This document shows, piece by piece, positions 1 through 12,537 of a stretch of 64,000 nucleotides of DNA. This DNA comes from Poecilobothrus nobilitatus (lineage: Eukaryota; Arthropoda; Insecta; Diptera; Dolichopodidae), in contig OX352774.1 in assembly GCA_947095535.1 (NCBI GenBank), positions 263,907,843 to 263,971,842 of the forward strand. The letters run 5' to 3'. The notes beneath the pieces were generated by a model. That model saw only the letters and a list, made by a program, of their open reading frames with translations. It ran no database searches and was not told the origin of the DNA. The position numbers and the translations under genes were made by a program. Every line of letters begins with the position of its first letter. The stretch's first letter is position 1.

Positions 1-1336
1 TTTTTGAATAATTTTTTTTAATCATTATCATATCAATTTGCTCCATTTGATTTAAAAATATGGATTTGACTTTGTAATAATTGCAAGGAATTGCCCCTAA
101 ATAGGTTCTATAGTAAGAAATCATTTCTTAAAAAGCTCAGATAATGACAAATCGAAATCTTTCTAGTTGTATTTTATTAAAGTTTTCAATTTTCATTTTA
201 AGTGTTTGTATATTGGTTTAAAAATAGTTGATTCTTTATTCCAAATAGTATTACTGTAGAAAATTTAAAAAGTAATCAAAAATTGTTATGGTATTGAGGA
301 ATTATGAATGGTCATTTTAATATTAATTGTTAATTTTGTTCTTGATAGAAACGACAGACGTACTGCCATTAAAAAACAAAAATATACAAAACGAGAAAAG
401 GAATCTAAAACGAAAATTACATTTTTTTTTTTTAAATTTTTTAATTAGATCTCTTAGAATTTAAAAGAATGCTTAGAGTTTAAAATGTTTCAATTGGTTA
501 ATAAAAGAACTAAAAATAAAATTTATTTAAAAGAATCATTTTAAAATAACTGTAAAAGGATCTGACAATTGAAATTCAGTATCTTAAGATAATATTATTA
601 TGGCCCAAATGGAAAATTAAATGAGGAAGAGAGATTTTTTTTTTTTTTTTTTTTAACACGAATATAATTTTATTTAAGGAAACATTTTATTTTTACTGTA
701 AAAATTTTCCGCCAATTAATTACGCTTTCATTTTGAGTAATTGAAATTTTGATGTTCAATTGAATTATTTTTACTTTAATGATAATAGAACAATAATATA
801 AATATAAAAGATGTTATGGCCATTAATAATATAATTATTCTGATTTTTAAAATAGAATTTAATTAGTGTGGTGTGATTAAGGAAAGTTTAGTGATATAAA
901 AAGTGTATAGTTTGGTTGAACTTTAAAGTATCTTGTATATGTAGATAATGTTCTAATAGATTAAATGTTTTATTTAAATAAATATAATCTCATTATATGG
1001 TTAATTTAAATTAATAGTTTATTTTATAAAATAAAAATCTGAGATTTAATTTTTAAAGTATGACGACATTTCATTTGACAGTTTTTACTTATTAAATTTA
1101 GAAAAATATATGCACATAAAAACAAATTGGTGTGGTTGATTCTGTAAAAATAAAATACCTTAAGATTGTAATATTATGTAAAATTGGGTAGGGAAAAAGA
1201 AAAATTTTATTTGAAAGTGACATGATTTAAGAAGAAAATAAGGATTTCAGTTAGTGTTTTCTTATTAAAACATTAAAAAAACTACATAGATTTATTTCAT
1301 TTCTTTATTTTGTTAATGTTATATATTTACATTACA
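1..1336. other. AT-rich spacer, no gene seen
   Basis: No coding signature was found on either strand. The stretch is very AT-rich with many short homopolymers, including an uninterrupted run of about 20 T at 635-654. No tRNA-like boxes, terminal repeats or target duplications were recognised. Confidence 0.7.
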
Positions 1337-1345
1337 TTATATTAT

Positions 1346-1564
1346 GTGTATTTATTTATTTATTATTAATATTACAAATCACATACAATATTGCAATATT
1401 ACCAAACTATCGGCTACTAATTGTATATTTTATATTTACACTATATTTGGTAGCAAGGGGAATCTGTTTTCAATTATAATAAAACTTGCTACCTGTGCAG
1501 GATTTGAAACCGCACTCCCTCGATTAATAAACCACATCCTCCATCACTAGGCCACCGAGACGCC
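1346..1564 (-). mobile_element. tRNA-derived SINE, family D (near full-length)
   Basis: Read on the minus strand, the element starts near 1564 with a tRNA-like head. It has an A-box-like GGTGGCCTAGTG (complement around 1546-1557) and a B-box-like GGTTTCAAATCC (complement around 1501-1512), both parts of an RNA polymerase III internal promoter. After the head comes a perfect 9-bp inverted repeat (GGTAGCAAG at 1449-1457, CTTGCTACC at 1485-1493), then an AT-rich body and a 3' tail of AAATA units at about 1350-1372. TTATATTAT occurs on both flanks (1337-1345 and 1565-1573) and may be the target duplication, although the local sequence is low-complexity. Related fragments lie at 40303-40382 (tail) and 56292-56372 (head). 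The element is not an intact tRNA gene because the acceptor stem does not close. Confidence 0.75.
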
Positions 1565-1600
1565 TTATATTATACATATGTATTTAATAGCAAAGAAGAT

Positions 1601-2486
1601 TCATTTATTTATTTAAATCTAACATTATACAATTAATTGATATAATACCAGTAGAGCCCTCAGCTACTGAGGCCATTTTGGGCTTGACAGTATATATTAT
1701 ATTATATTACCTTAAATTATTTTTTTCTTTTATATTTACAACTATAACTTTACAGTTCATATAGGATTGAAAGCTAAACTATTCTAGGTAAAAATTGAAT
1801 ATTGTCCCAGATTTTAAATATCCTACAAATTTTATGGATTTTGTTTGCATTTTCTAATGTTGGAACTAAGATATTATTCAGATCTATACAATTACTCTGA
1901 GCAAAATTTTTTGTAATGTAGCATTCATGGTACTTATGTTAAACTGTTAGTTAACTCTGGCAATTGGGGCGTATTGGCGGGTTACTTTTTCAAATATATG
2001 TTTTTTAGTAAAAATAGTGTATCCTAAACGGATTCTACAAATCTTTCTTTCTAGGACTCTTTTGTTACACACACTACAAGTGGGAGGTACAACTTGAGGC
2101 CAATGACATTTTAGGAGGCTGATGGAAGTATTCCATTTCAGTTGCCTGGGAAGTAACAACTTTGTTAGAAATAGAAATTTAAATTATAAATTCATTGGTC
2201 TTCTTTTTTTTAAAAAATAAAAGTTAGTTGTAGAGTATAGATGGAGATTTTATGGCTTGTTTTGCTTCTTTATCGGCTTTTCATTTCCAGGTATGCTCTG
2301 GTAACTTGGTACCCCTATTAATTTGATATTTTTTCTAGAGTTCGCTAATGCATTCCTGATAAACCTGACAATGGGTTGTTTATGATTAAGGTTTTTTATT
2401 GCATTCAAAGCGCTCAAGCTGTTATTAAACATATAATTAGGCTCATAAAAATAATACATAAAATTGCATAAAAGTAGGCTGAACAT
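1601..2486 (-). mobile_element. Decayed non-LTR retrotransposon 3' end (RNase H and C-terminal region)
   Basis: Three minus-strand frames together read as the end of a LINE ORF2. The first (2486 to 2250) has the RNase H signature: SLSALNAIKN, then KNIKLIGVPSYQSIPGNEK, matching the family pattern DSLSAL...WVPSHxxIxGNExAD. The second (2159 to 1947) holds ICRIRLGYTIFTKKHIF, the usual CRLRIGHTRLTH block after RNase H. A third frame (about 1960 to 1774) continues with LTV, then HKYHEC, matching the family LTVxHIxxEC block, and ends at TAG (1774-1776). Frameshifts and stops separate them. Key residues are lost: the Asp of DSLSAL is Asn, Trp-Val-Pro-Ser-His is now Gly-Val-Pro-Ser-Tyr, and the last Ala-Asp is Pro-Ile. 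The 3' UTR follows, with a tail of AAAT units near 1601-1616. The clade (I, R1, LOA or jockey group) cannot be fixed by eye. The upstream reverse transcriptase is absent, so this is a 5'-truncated dead copy. Confidence 0.75.
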
Positions 2487-5400
2487 ACTTTCTTTTGTAT
2501 CAATTTAGTAGGTACATAATATATTATTATTTTTCTTAAGATAGGTACTTTTATCTTTTAAATTAAGTTATTATTGTCTTCCATTACTGATAAACTTTAA
2601 AACTTCCTGATTTTTTCCCTAATGTCTTCCTTTATTTTTATTCATTCATTATTTTATAAACTTTAATAATTTATTTTTTTTTATCTCAAATTTCTTACTT
2701 TTATATTTTTTTATCTTAAATTTCTACAATTATATTTATTTTATTTTATTCATATATGAATGTGTACTAATATTAACATTATTCTTATTGAGTCAATTAC
2801 ATGTAAGTAAATGTATAAACCATTAACATATGAGCTAACTCATATAATATTTTTCTTTTTTTTATATTATACATGAGAATATGAAAAAAATAAGAATGAA
2901 AATAAGGCAAAATACAAAGAAACAAAAAAAAAAAACAAATAAATAAATGAAATAACTTCTATAACACTTATAAGGACAAAAAAAAAACAACAATAACAAC
3001 AATAACGAACAACAAAAAGAACAATAAAAAGAACAACCAAATCCAACAGTAATAAAAAAAAAATTAAGAAAAAAATACTTGAAAAAAGTGGCAGTAAAAA
3101 TGTAACAAAACAACAAAAATATAAAAAAAAATAAAAAAAAACATAGAAACAAAATATTCACAGTGGAAAAATAATAAAACAACAAAAAAAAAATCATTAA
3201 CAGATTCAAGAATATGTAACAATAATACAGGATATTAACCAAATATGTTGTTGTTATTGTTTTAATAGAAGACAAATAAACACTTACGATATATTATTAT
3301 AATATAACGGTAAATATATAAAATATAATACTTTTATATTAAATAATACCAATGTTTATAAAAAAAAAAAATGCCAATAAGAATTCATTCATTGTAATTA
3401 TAATGAGTGGTGTTGATACCAGTACATATCTGTATGTATAGATATATACATACATATATATCTAAAATTTACTATTTATACAAGAATAATGTAATAATAT
3501 ATACAAAATTCATATGTGTATATGTATGTATATATTAAAAAAGTACGTAATACAAAATAATATATGTAGCACATTCTTTATTATTATTATTTTTTTAGAG
3601 AGATGGGGCACGTGTATTGTTATTTTGAAACTATATTAACCGTTAATTATTTAATATGTTAAGAAATTAATATCAATATACCGTTAATTCATTTAAAGAA
3701 TTTTCTTAGAATTCTATTTAGATTTTTAATAGTACGTTGTAGTTATTATTCTTTTCATTGTATGCATATGCATATGGATATACATAAGTGTTACATATAT
3801 TTATATAGTATTGTATGTATTCAGGATATAGATTCGTAATTGTATTGTATTTTTTGTTCTTTTATTTGTTTATTTTTCATCTTTAATTGAAAAATATGCA
3901 ATTTTCATTTTGTCGTTCATTTTACTGTAATAGAAAACAATTTATGTATAACTACAGGTACTTTTGTATTATATAATATACATATACATATTTGTGTTTA
4001 TATGAGTATACTTTTATGAATATATTGAGATTTAATTTAATATTAGTATGTGAACTAATATAGAAAAAAAAAATATCAAATATAAATTTTAAAGATATTG
4101 TTTTGTTGTTTTTTTTTTTTTTGAATAATGTGAAATATGGTACGAATTAATAAAATATCTAATATAAAAGTTGTAGCATATTGAAACATTTTCCATGTAA
4201 TATAAGAAAAAAAACGAAAAAATAAAAATAAATTAAATATATTTTAGTGACAAAATTAGAAAATAATTGTAGAGAATATAGAAAAAAAAAAAAATTCAAT
4301 TATTAGTAATTTTGTGAGTAGTAAATATAAAATGGTTATTGGTATATTTTTAGTATACAATTAATTAAAATGAAAGTTCGAAGTGTTTAAAATTAAAGAC
4401 AAGCACTAAAATATATTTGAAAAGATTTTTAGAATTTAGTATAAAAATTTAAGAAAATTTTTTTTTAAATTTATGAACAATAAGAAGCTAATTTTTGCTA
4501 GGTTTGGTTTAGATGGCTGCTCTCTAGAAATCTATTAAGAGAGCACAGCACTGTGAATACAAAGAAAATTCCATTTTAATACAATTCCCTTGTAATTTTG
4601 GTTGCCAATTATGTTCTACAATCAGCCCGTTGATTTAATGAATAAAATTAGTTCTCCAATTGTACTTTCGAATAACTGGCTTATATTTGAGAAACTAAGA
4701 AATCTCTATATTTTCTGTCTTAATCTAGCTAGGTCCGAATATTCACAAAGAAAGTAATGAAAAAGTGTAACTTTCACTTCTTTCTCCCTGCAGCTTCTAC
4801 CCTGTGTGTTATAAGGTATATTCATTCTGGCTGCATATGTCTCTATCGACTAGTGACCGCTTAATTATCGTTACAGCTGTAACAGTGTTTCACGCAAGTA
4901 AAAATTATGAGTCTTTTCCTTTTTTTTCCTTACTATATTTTACATCTTTCTTTATGTTTTGCATTTACTTAGCCCGATTTAGCGCCACACTCCAAGTTCA
5001 TTCTCTATAAAAGGAAATCTTAAAGATTAATTTTTATTCCATGGTATTTGATAAATTTACTAGGCATCATTGCGTTATTATTGTCTGAGACTATTTTTAT
5101 ATTTTATGTCATCCCTCTAAATAATCAACTAAGAACATATTGAAAAAACTATTTTAAAGAAAGAAATCACTTTAACTTTTTTTTGTATATTTTTTTAGTT
5201 CGTTAAGGGATTAGATATATATGTAGGATTAGTTTTTTAGATGTATTTGAATAAGGTACAAAAAAACTGCCACAATCATTAATGATAATGATTACAAACG
5301 GCTTAATATATTTAGTTTATCGTCGAGTTGTTCTTTTCTATAAATTTCTTACAAAAAGAAAAATGAAATCAAAGCTACCAAATCACTTTTTATCGAAATA

Positions 5401-8400
5401 AATTTTTTTCGTTATTTCAAAGTCTAGAATTCAAAGTCCTTCTTCGATATCATTTTTTACTATACATTCAATAAGTTTTTGCATTTAAAAAAAAATATCT
5501 TTTAACTATGATACAAATTAATCTATAGTTTAAAGTAGTTAAATAGTAAAATTAAATAACTCTTTTATATAATTAATTTAAATTTTAAATTTATGCATAC
5601 ATATTACATATATATATGTTTTTATATACTAATTTATTTAATTCTCTAGAAAATTACATAATAATGTATATATATATATATAAATAACACATCAATGGTG
5701 AATTTAATTTTTAACCTTAGGGGGTTTTTATAAGACTTAAGTGATTATTTACAAAAGATTAAAAATCAAATTCATTTAAGTTAACTGGAACCGTTAAATC
5801 CAATCTAATAACCATAATAAAATCAGTTTCTTTAAATTTTTGAATGAAATAAAAAAAAAAAAAAATAGAAAATAAAAACAAAATTAATTATATCAATATT
5901 ATACAATAGATACTAGATAGGGTATAGTAATATACATGTATATTGTAGCCAAGATAAAAAGGATTATATGTTGTAAAGTCATTACACAAATCTTTAATTA
6001 GGGTCCTCTTTATATTATTATTTTAAAAGTATTCTATATTAATTACTTAAATTACTTAAAATTATTTTAGTTTAAACTCTTTAGTCTAAAGAATATAATA
6101 TGACATTTTTTTTTTTTTTTTTAGTTTTAAAGGATTGACAACTTCCTTTTTGGTTTTATTTTTTTTTTTTTAATTTTATAATAAAAGTTTAATAATAAAA
6201 TAAAAAAAATAAATATGGTTACACTGAAAGAAAATTAATTTTCCGTAGACCTTTTTAATTTAGAAAATTTTATTAGTATAAAAAATATTTACATATGCAT
6301 AGGTATAAGAGTTTACTGATAAAAGGAAATTTACTTTATTTTAGAGATGAATTTTATTAATTTTTTGTTTTGTCTTTTGACAGCAGGAATAATGGAGTTG
6401 TTATAAAAGCGTTACAGCTAGATACTGTTCAATCGGATCATATCTTCAAAAGAAATCAGCCCACTTCAAATGATCTCTCTATATATGCATCCGTTATATA
6501 GATAAAGAGGAAGTTCAGTTTCTGTTATCACCACAAATAAAGAAGAAGTTCAGTTTCTCTTAATGCTATAACTTTAAAAGAACCGCTTTACCAAAAAACC
6601 CCTTTTCCATACCGCTTTCCTTTGTCTCCGATTATCTTTTGATTTGGCAGATGAAACTACTATGTAAAATAAAATTAAAGTTTAAAAATTAAAAAAATAA
6701 AATTTACGCATATAAAGTTATTAGATTTGACACTTGATTTTTTTTTTTTTTAGAAAAATTAGAAATGTTTCACTATTAATTTATAGAAAGAATTCACAAC
6801 AAACCAGTGATCAAATATTATTTTTCATTTTAATTTTGAGTGTATTACAAAAATTTTATAAAGTAATTTTCTGATTTATATAAAATAGGATTATCCCTTT
6901 TATTTGAATACTTTCATCCTTTCACTAAGTGTTTCAATAAAAGAGAAAAGGAAAAAAAAGTGAACAAAAACAAAAAAAAAAAAAATACCTATCCTTTATT
7001 TGATATAAGGTTTGTGTATCAGTAATAGAAACAAAATGAATTTTTATTTTATTATTTTAAGCATTTCTAATCATACCAAAAAAAAAACAAAAAAAAAATT
7101 ATTTAGTTTGTCATAATTTAAGATAAACCATTAAAATCATTATTTGCTGTGGATTTTTAGAAGTATCCAGATTTTCCATGAAGGTTCACTTCTTTTTAGA
7201 ACTTTTATAAATGTTCTCTATACATACATATAAACAAATATACATTTATTCTTTAAAGGGTATTTAAAAATTTAAGTTTGAATGATGATATTGTGTTAAA
7301 AGAGGGATTTAGATTAGGTTTATAAAAAATCTTTTATTAGAGATAGGACATCATGTAGATGGAATATTAGATAATTTCTTTGTATATTATAAGAATTAAA
7401 AGAATTGAGAATTTTTAAATAACATTTATATGATTGATTACAACTAACTAAATTACGTGGTTTTATTTGATTTTTTTTGAGATATTAGTATTTTATTGGT
7501 GGTGTTTCAAAATGAAATTTAAAGGAAAAAAAAATTGAATTAAAGTATAGATAATAAAAAGAAAACCTTGATTTCTCTTATTACTTTAAAAATAAACCTT
7601 ATTTAGTATAGTTTTTAGTAGGAATGTATAAATGTAATAATAACTGCCCTAATGCCATAAAATATTACACTAGGCTCAGTATATGATGTATTATTAGCAT
7701 GAGGTTTATCAAAAAATTAGAAAAATAAAAACAAAAAAAAAAAAACAAAATCCTTGGAAAATTAAACATTTCCTAAAAATATGGTATTCAAATATTTATT
7801 TAGGATTTCTGGTTCTATAAGACGTGTTATATATATAGACGTATTATACATTATGTATTTATATGGATTTCAAAAAGGGATATTTTCTATATCCTTTTAC
7901 AGGAAGCCATAATGAATTGACAGTTTTTGGAAATAAACAAAAAAAAAAAAAAATACAATTTAAGATATTAAATAAGAAATTTGGTTGAATTAATTGACAA
8001 AGAAAGAGTTTCAAAGGTAATATTGGGTTTATGTAAAGTATATAATATAAAATATTTAAATAAATACATATTTATTTTCTTCTCTTTTATTATATGTATG
8101 TATTTCATTAACACATTTTGCTTTAATTAAGATATTAAAAGGTGAATTTACTAAATAAAAGGTAACCAATAAATTAATTGTTGTGAAAACTGGTTTTAGT
8201 TTACAGTTATTTTATATTGGTTAGGTTGTGTATTAACACTATATTTTAGATATTAAATAACCCACCAGAAAAGAAAAATTTACAAAAAGTTTCTGTTATT
8301 TTAAAATTTAAAACAGAACATTTTATTATACCTTAACTTATTACTTATTGATGAAATTCTTAGATTTAGATAGAAAGAACATTCCCCAATACTGTTTAGT

Positions 8401-8542
8401 ATCCCTTCTAATAGAAAACTTTTAAGTTGTTCTAAAAAATTATTTTATATTCAAAAAAAAAAAAACCAAATAATTATTATTGGGGCTAAGAAAAATTTCG
8501 GTTTCATTTAAATAAATGGTAAAAATGTCGCTGAACTAAATG
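2487..8542. other. AT-rich spacer with A-rich tracts, no gene seen
   Basis: Positions 2870-3235 are an A-rich, CAA/AAC-rich tract. It leaves a 137-codon open frame on the minus strand made almost only of Phe, Leu, Ile, Tyr and Cys, which is a compositional artefact. Positions 4500-5010 are less AT-rich and contain an imperfect hairpin around 4757-4795, but no credible exon was recognised. At 6505-6566 the word GAAGTTCAGTTTCT occurs twice with a period of about 37 bp. Several TATA/CATA microsatellite-like patches occur (3430-3530, 5600-5690). Nothing else was supportable. Confidence 0.6.
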
Positions 8543-9470
8543 ACGCGATGGGGGACTTTACAGTTTGATTTAAAATTAGAGTATTCCCTTTTTACAAAAT
8601 ATTTTTGTCCGCTACATTTTGTCAAGCTACATTTTTTCAATGCAATATTTTTGCCGCGACATTATTGCTTTCAACATTTTTACTTCTGACATTTTGACCC
8701 GGAATCGATAACGATAAAATTTTTTTTACCTTTATATATCAATATCAAAATTATATAATTTTATTTTAAATTTAGTATTGAAATTGACCGTTATGTGAAA
8801 ATAAATTTTTAAAGATCTTACTTTCGCGGCGATATAAACCGCAACGATTTTAGAGCCTTTATTAGATATATAACCTTAACAGTTTGAGAGAAGAAAAATT
8901 TTTGAGAGTTTCTTCTGTTTATGAGCTATTAGGCATCTAAAATTGAAGATTTGTTATTTCTAGACACCTGTAACTTAGGCACATGTACACATTTTTTCAA
9001 AATCAAACGCAAAAATTAAAGATTATAATTTGAGATGTGTTAATGATTTTTTTTAATTTATAAAGGGTTTAAAATTGAACAAAATGTCTCTTTAGAAAAA
9101 TAAAGATATGTACATTTTTTCGTAAATAAAAAATTCGAAAAAAAAATTAGAAATTTTGTTGCAAAAGTAGTCACAATCCTAAAAGTTATTGGCTTTTGGC
9201 AAATACGCGTTTTTAAAGACCTTTCGTTTTTATTCTGTCTTTTTCATTTTTTACATTTAACAAAAAAATTGTACTGGTATTATATTTGAGTCCCCATCGA
9301 TATCTTGAAAAATATAATATCTTGAATTAAGAAAAATTTTGAAAAAAAAATATTTTGAACAAAAAAAATCTTGAAAAGAAAATCTTGAATTAAAATTATT
9401 ATTTTTCAAATCATCAAATTTCGGTACCTAGGAATTCAATATGGTGCGGGCGGCCGCTTCTAAGTCCCCA
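8543..9470. repeat. Degenerate composite repeat with inverted GGGGACT motifs
   Basis: The block begins with GATGGGGGACTTT (8545-8557). The complementary motif AGTCCCCATCG occurs at 9288-9298 and AAGTCCCC again near 9462-9469, so related inverted motifs bound the region. Positions about 8597-8702 are a degenerate tandem array built on ACATTTT with a period near 15-20 bp. Positions about 9297-9400 are another array of ATCTTGAA words. The central part (about 8780-9050) resembles 31190-31450. This looks like an old non-autonomous mobile element, but no class can be named with confidence. Confidence 0.45.
9423..9457. other. Cluster of restriction-site-like words in a GC patch
   Basis: Within 35 bases the sequence spells GGTACC (9423-9428), CCTAGG (9427-9432), GAATTC (9432-9437) and GCGGCCGC (9450-9457). 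These are the KpnI, AvrII, EcoRI and NotI sites, in an otherwise extremely AT-rich setting. The patch sits between the ATCTTGAA array and an AAGTCCCC motif. It could be a GC-rich natural end of a mobile element or an assembly/adaptor trace. The sequence alone does not decide. Confidence 0.5.
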
Positions 9471-12400
9471 CAACACAAATTATATTTGTTTAAATATACA
9501 TATTTCAGCAATAAAAGATTTAAAATATTTTTCAAGATTTTATTTTCAGAATTTTTTTTCAGGCAAATGATGTGCCCCCATTATTTTTTTCTGTTCTTTT
9601 TTTAATTCTAATGTTTTAAGAAAAAATATAGTGTCTTTTATGCCGTTTGAAATTATTGTGCAATGTTATATATTTTCATAATTTTCATAATGTTAAATAT
9701 TTTCATAAAACATTTATATTAAATTCAATTTAAAATTTTAATTTTTAGACAATCGATTAAGATAAGCTTTTTTAAGAATATTAAATACATTTTTACCAAC
9801 ATCTATTTATACGTTTTTTTTATTTAACCTAAAAATTACACTTTTATGGCGATTTTATTTTCATTTAATTCTACTATAATAATTTTGGTTTAGGTAAATT
9901 GACCAATATAATAACACCAATAATCTAATTTTTAATTAAATTTCATATTGCTTTTTCACATTATTAAATTAAATTACAAAATTAAAATATTTTAAGTTAC
10001 AATTAGTTTTAAATTTTTAAATTTTTGAATGAATTTTGTAAAAAAAAAAATGAAGCCAAAATGAATATTAGAATTGAATATTGATAAAAATTTTCAAATT
10101 TAAATTTTATGAGACAATGAATTTTGAATGAATATAATGTCGAATTGGCAAGAACAAAAAAAAAAAAAAATTTAAATAAAATATATATATTTTAAAATAA
10201 GTATGCCTTTAGTATTTATAGTATGATAATATTAAAACATTAAATACAATATATACTTATTTCTATTCTAGAGATATTGATAATATTATAAATGCATATT
10301 TGTGATAATGTAACTGATAAATATAAATTAAAGTATTTGTATTACAGCAATTATGTCACCTGATGTTGCAAAAATAAAAAGAAAAAAACTTTTAAACACT
10401 GAATAATAAATTACAAAATTCTCATCTCATTAAAAAGTCAATAAAAGTAAAATCATTTAGAATGATAAGTTAATATTAAAATAAAAGTTTTTATGAAAAG
10501 GACATTATTATTTAATTTATTGAGTGGTACTAGAGGAAAATTATTTGGATAATGGGTCGAATGCATAAAATTGAGCTTTAACTCAAATCTCAATTTTTCA
10601 TACAAAAATTACCCTTGAACTTGCATTTTTGTTTAGAAAAGTGCGGTTAGAGTACAAATACAAACTCAGTTTTATGTATACGACCAAATGTCTAATACTG
10701 ATCCACTGAAAGGTTTATGTATTATAATATTAAATATCAGTTTCATAAAAGATAAGATATTTTGTTTATGTGTTAACGTATTTTTACTCTGCACAGTCAA
10801 TATTTCTAATTGTGTTATTCGTTAATATAACGAAATTTCATTATAAAAATTTTCAATTCATGACTTATAACTCACATATACAATATAAATTAAAAGAATT
10901 GACATTTCAAGAATTGGCATCAGAAATCAAATTATGAAATGAAAATGTTGAAATTTAGAAATAAAAATTTTTAATAATGTTGCATAAAATTTTATAAATT
11001 GAACAAATCTATAAAGTATAAAATGATGGTCATTATAAAGTATAATTCGTTTACATTGTCCTGAATAAATTTTGTTGGCAATATTATGATATATTTGTTA
11101 AAAAACTTTAAACCACTTGTTACTGTCAATGGAAAGTAATATTTCTATTTTTAAATTTAAAATATTTAAAGTAATGTGATTATAAGTTGTGAGAATTAAT
11201 TGAAAAAATTGTTCTTAATATAAAGTAAAATCATTAATATAATAAATAATAAATTGATCTCGTAAAATAATTATTAATTTTTATAAAACAAAGGGCTTCT
11301 ATAAGCTTAAAAACTAATAATTAATTAATGTGAAAATTGGGACAGGCAAAAATATCTTTTCCCATCATATTACAAAAATATTTAAATATCGGAATTTGGA
11401 ATTATTAGTTACAAAAATACCATACACGAAATATTTATATATTTTTATATATAAAATTATCTATATATATTAATGTACATATACATAAATATATAATTAT
11501 ATATATATAGATAAATAAAACCTTTTTGTTTATCTAATTATAGAAATAAAAACATCTATTTGGTATGTTTATTGGAAAATAATAATAATTTATTCCCAAA
11601 TGTAAATTATTGAGGTGCCTATATTTATACAAAATATCACCTAAAAGTTTTTTGCCACCTAACATTTCCTAAAATAATTATGTGAATATATATTTATATT
11701 AATTTTTGATCGTATATTACTTTATTTTTCTTTTGTTTTACATTGTTGTAAATTTACAGCAAATGTTAACTATAATTTGCATTTATATCTATAGATACTT
11801 GTATACATATAAATATTTCTATTTAATTTATAGTGTTTTTACTTAAATGTATTAAGTTTTTTTTTGTATTTTTATTTTTTGTTCGACCAATTTAATTTGA
11901 TATTAATTAGTGATTTATTTAGGGTCCTTTAGAATATTTTAATTGACATTATTTATGCTATAATAACACCTCTATAAATAATTAATGTTACAAATACGAG
12001 TATAACTAAATTACTCTTTCTATTATTTGTTTTGTTATTCAATTTTTAATCTTTTTATTGTTATATTAAATTTAATACTTGTGCAATATAAATTCTTTAT
12101 TATTATTTTGTTTTTTGAAAGATTTAATATATTCATAAACACACACACACAAAGACGTATATAAGTGTGAATAGTGAAGAAACAGTTGTGAAAAAAAAAA
12201 ATGAATTTTTATATAATGAAGTTTCGGGTATAGATGGAAATAAAGATAACCAAAATATAACAAAATTATAGGCAATTATTTTAAGAGATTAAAAAGAAAA
12301 CTGTTATTTAATTGAAAACTAAGAGATTGATAGATGCAATCCATGAATGCAATATAATAATCTTAATCCTACATAATTGAAGTTTACATTAGAAGTTAAC

Positions 12401-12537
12401 CTAAAAATTTTCTTAAAAAAGAAAAGGAAGACGTTGCTTTGAAATCATGCCTTGTAGAGATCTGAAGTATAAATCGAAAAGAAAAAATATTTGAAAATGA
12501 AAGTTAATTTTAAACTCTCATAAGGAAATCTCAATCA
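9471..12537. other. AT-rich spacer, no gene seen
   Basis: No exon, RNA gene or mobile element was recognised. It holds TATA-rich stretches (for example 11440-11510) and a short CA repeat near 12138-12150 inside a spurious minus-strand open frame. Confidence 0.65.

Noticed and set aside
2862..3275. 137-codon minus-strand open frame
   Set aside because: It is almost entirely Phe, Leu, Ile, Tyr and Cys, produced by an A-rich tract on the top strand. It has no motif and no coding-like codon use.
6360..6660. Possible exon after a splice-acceptor-like TTTTGACAG
   Set aside because: All frames hit stops quickly and the 37-bp internal repeat explains the unusual look.
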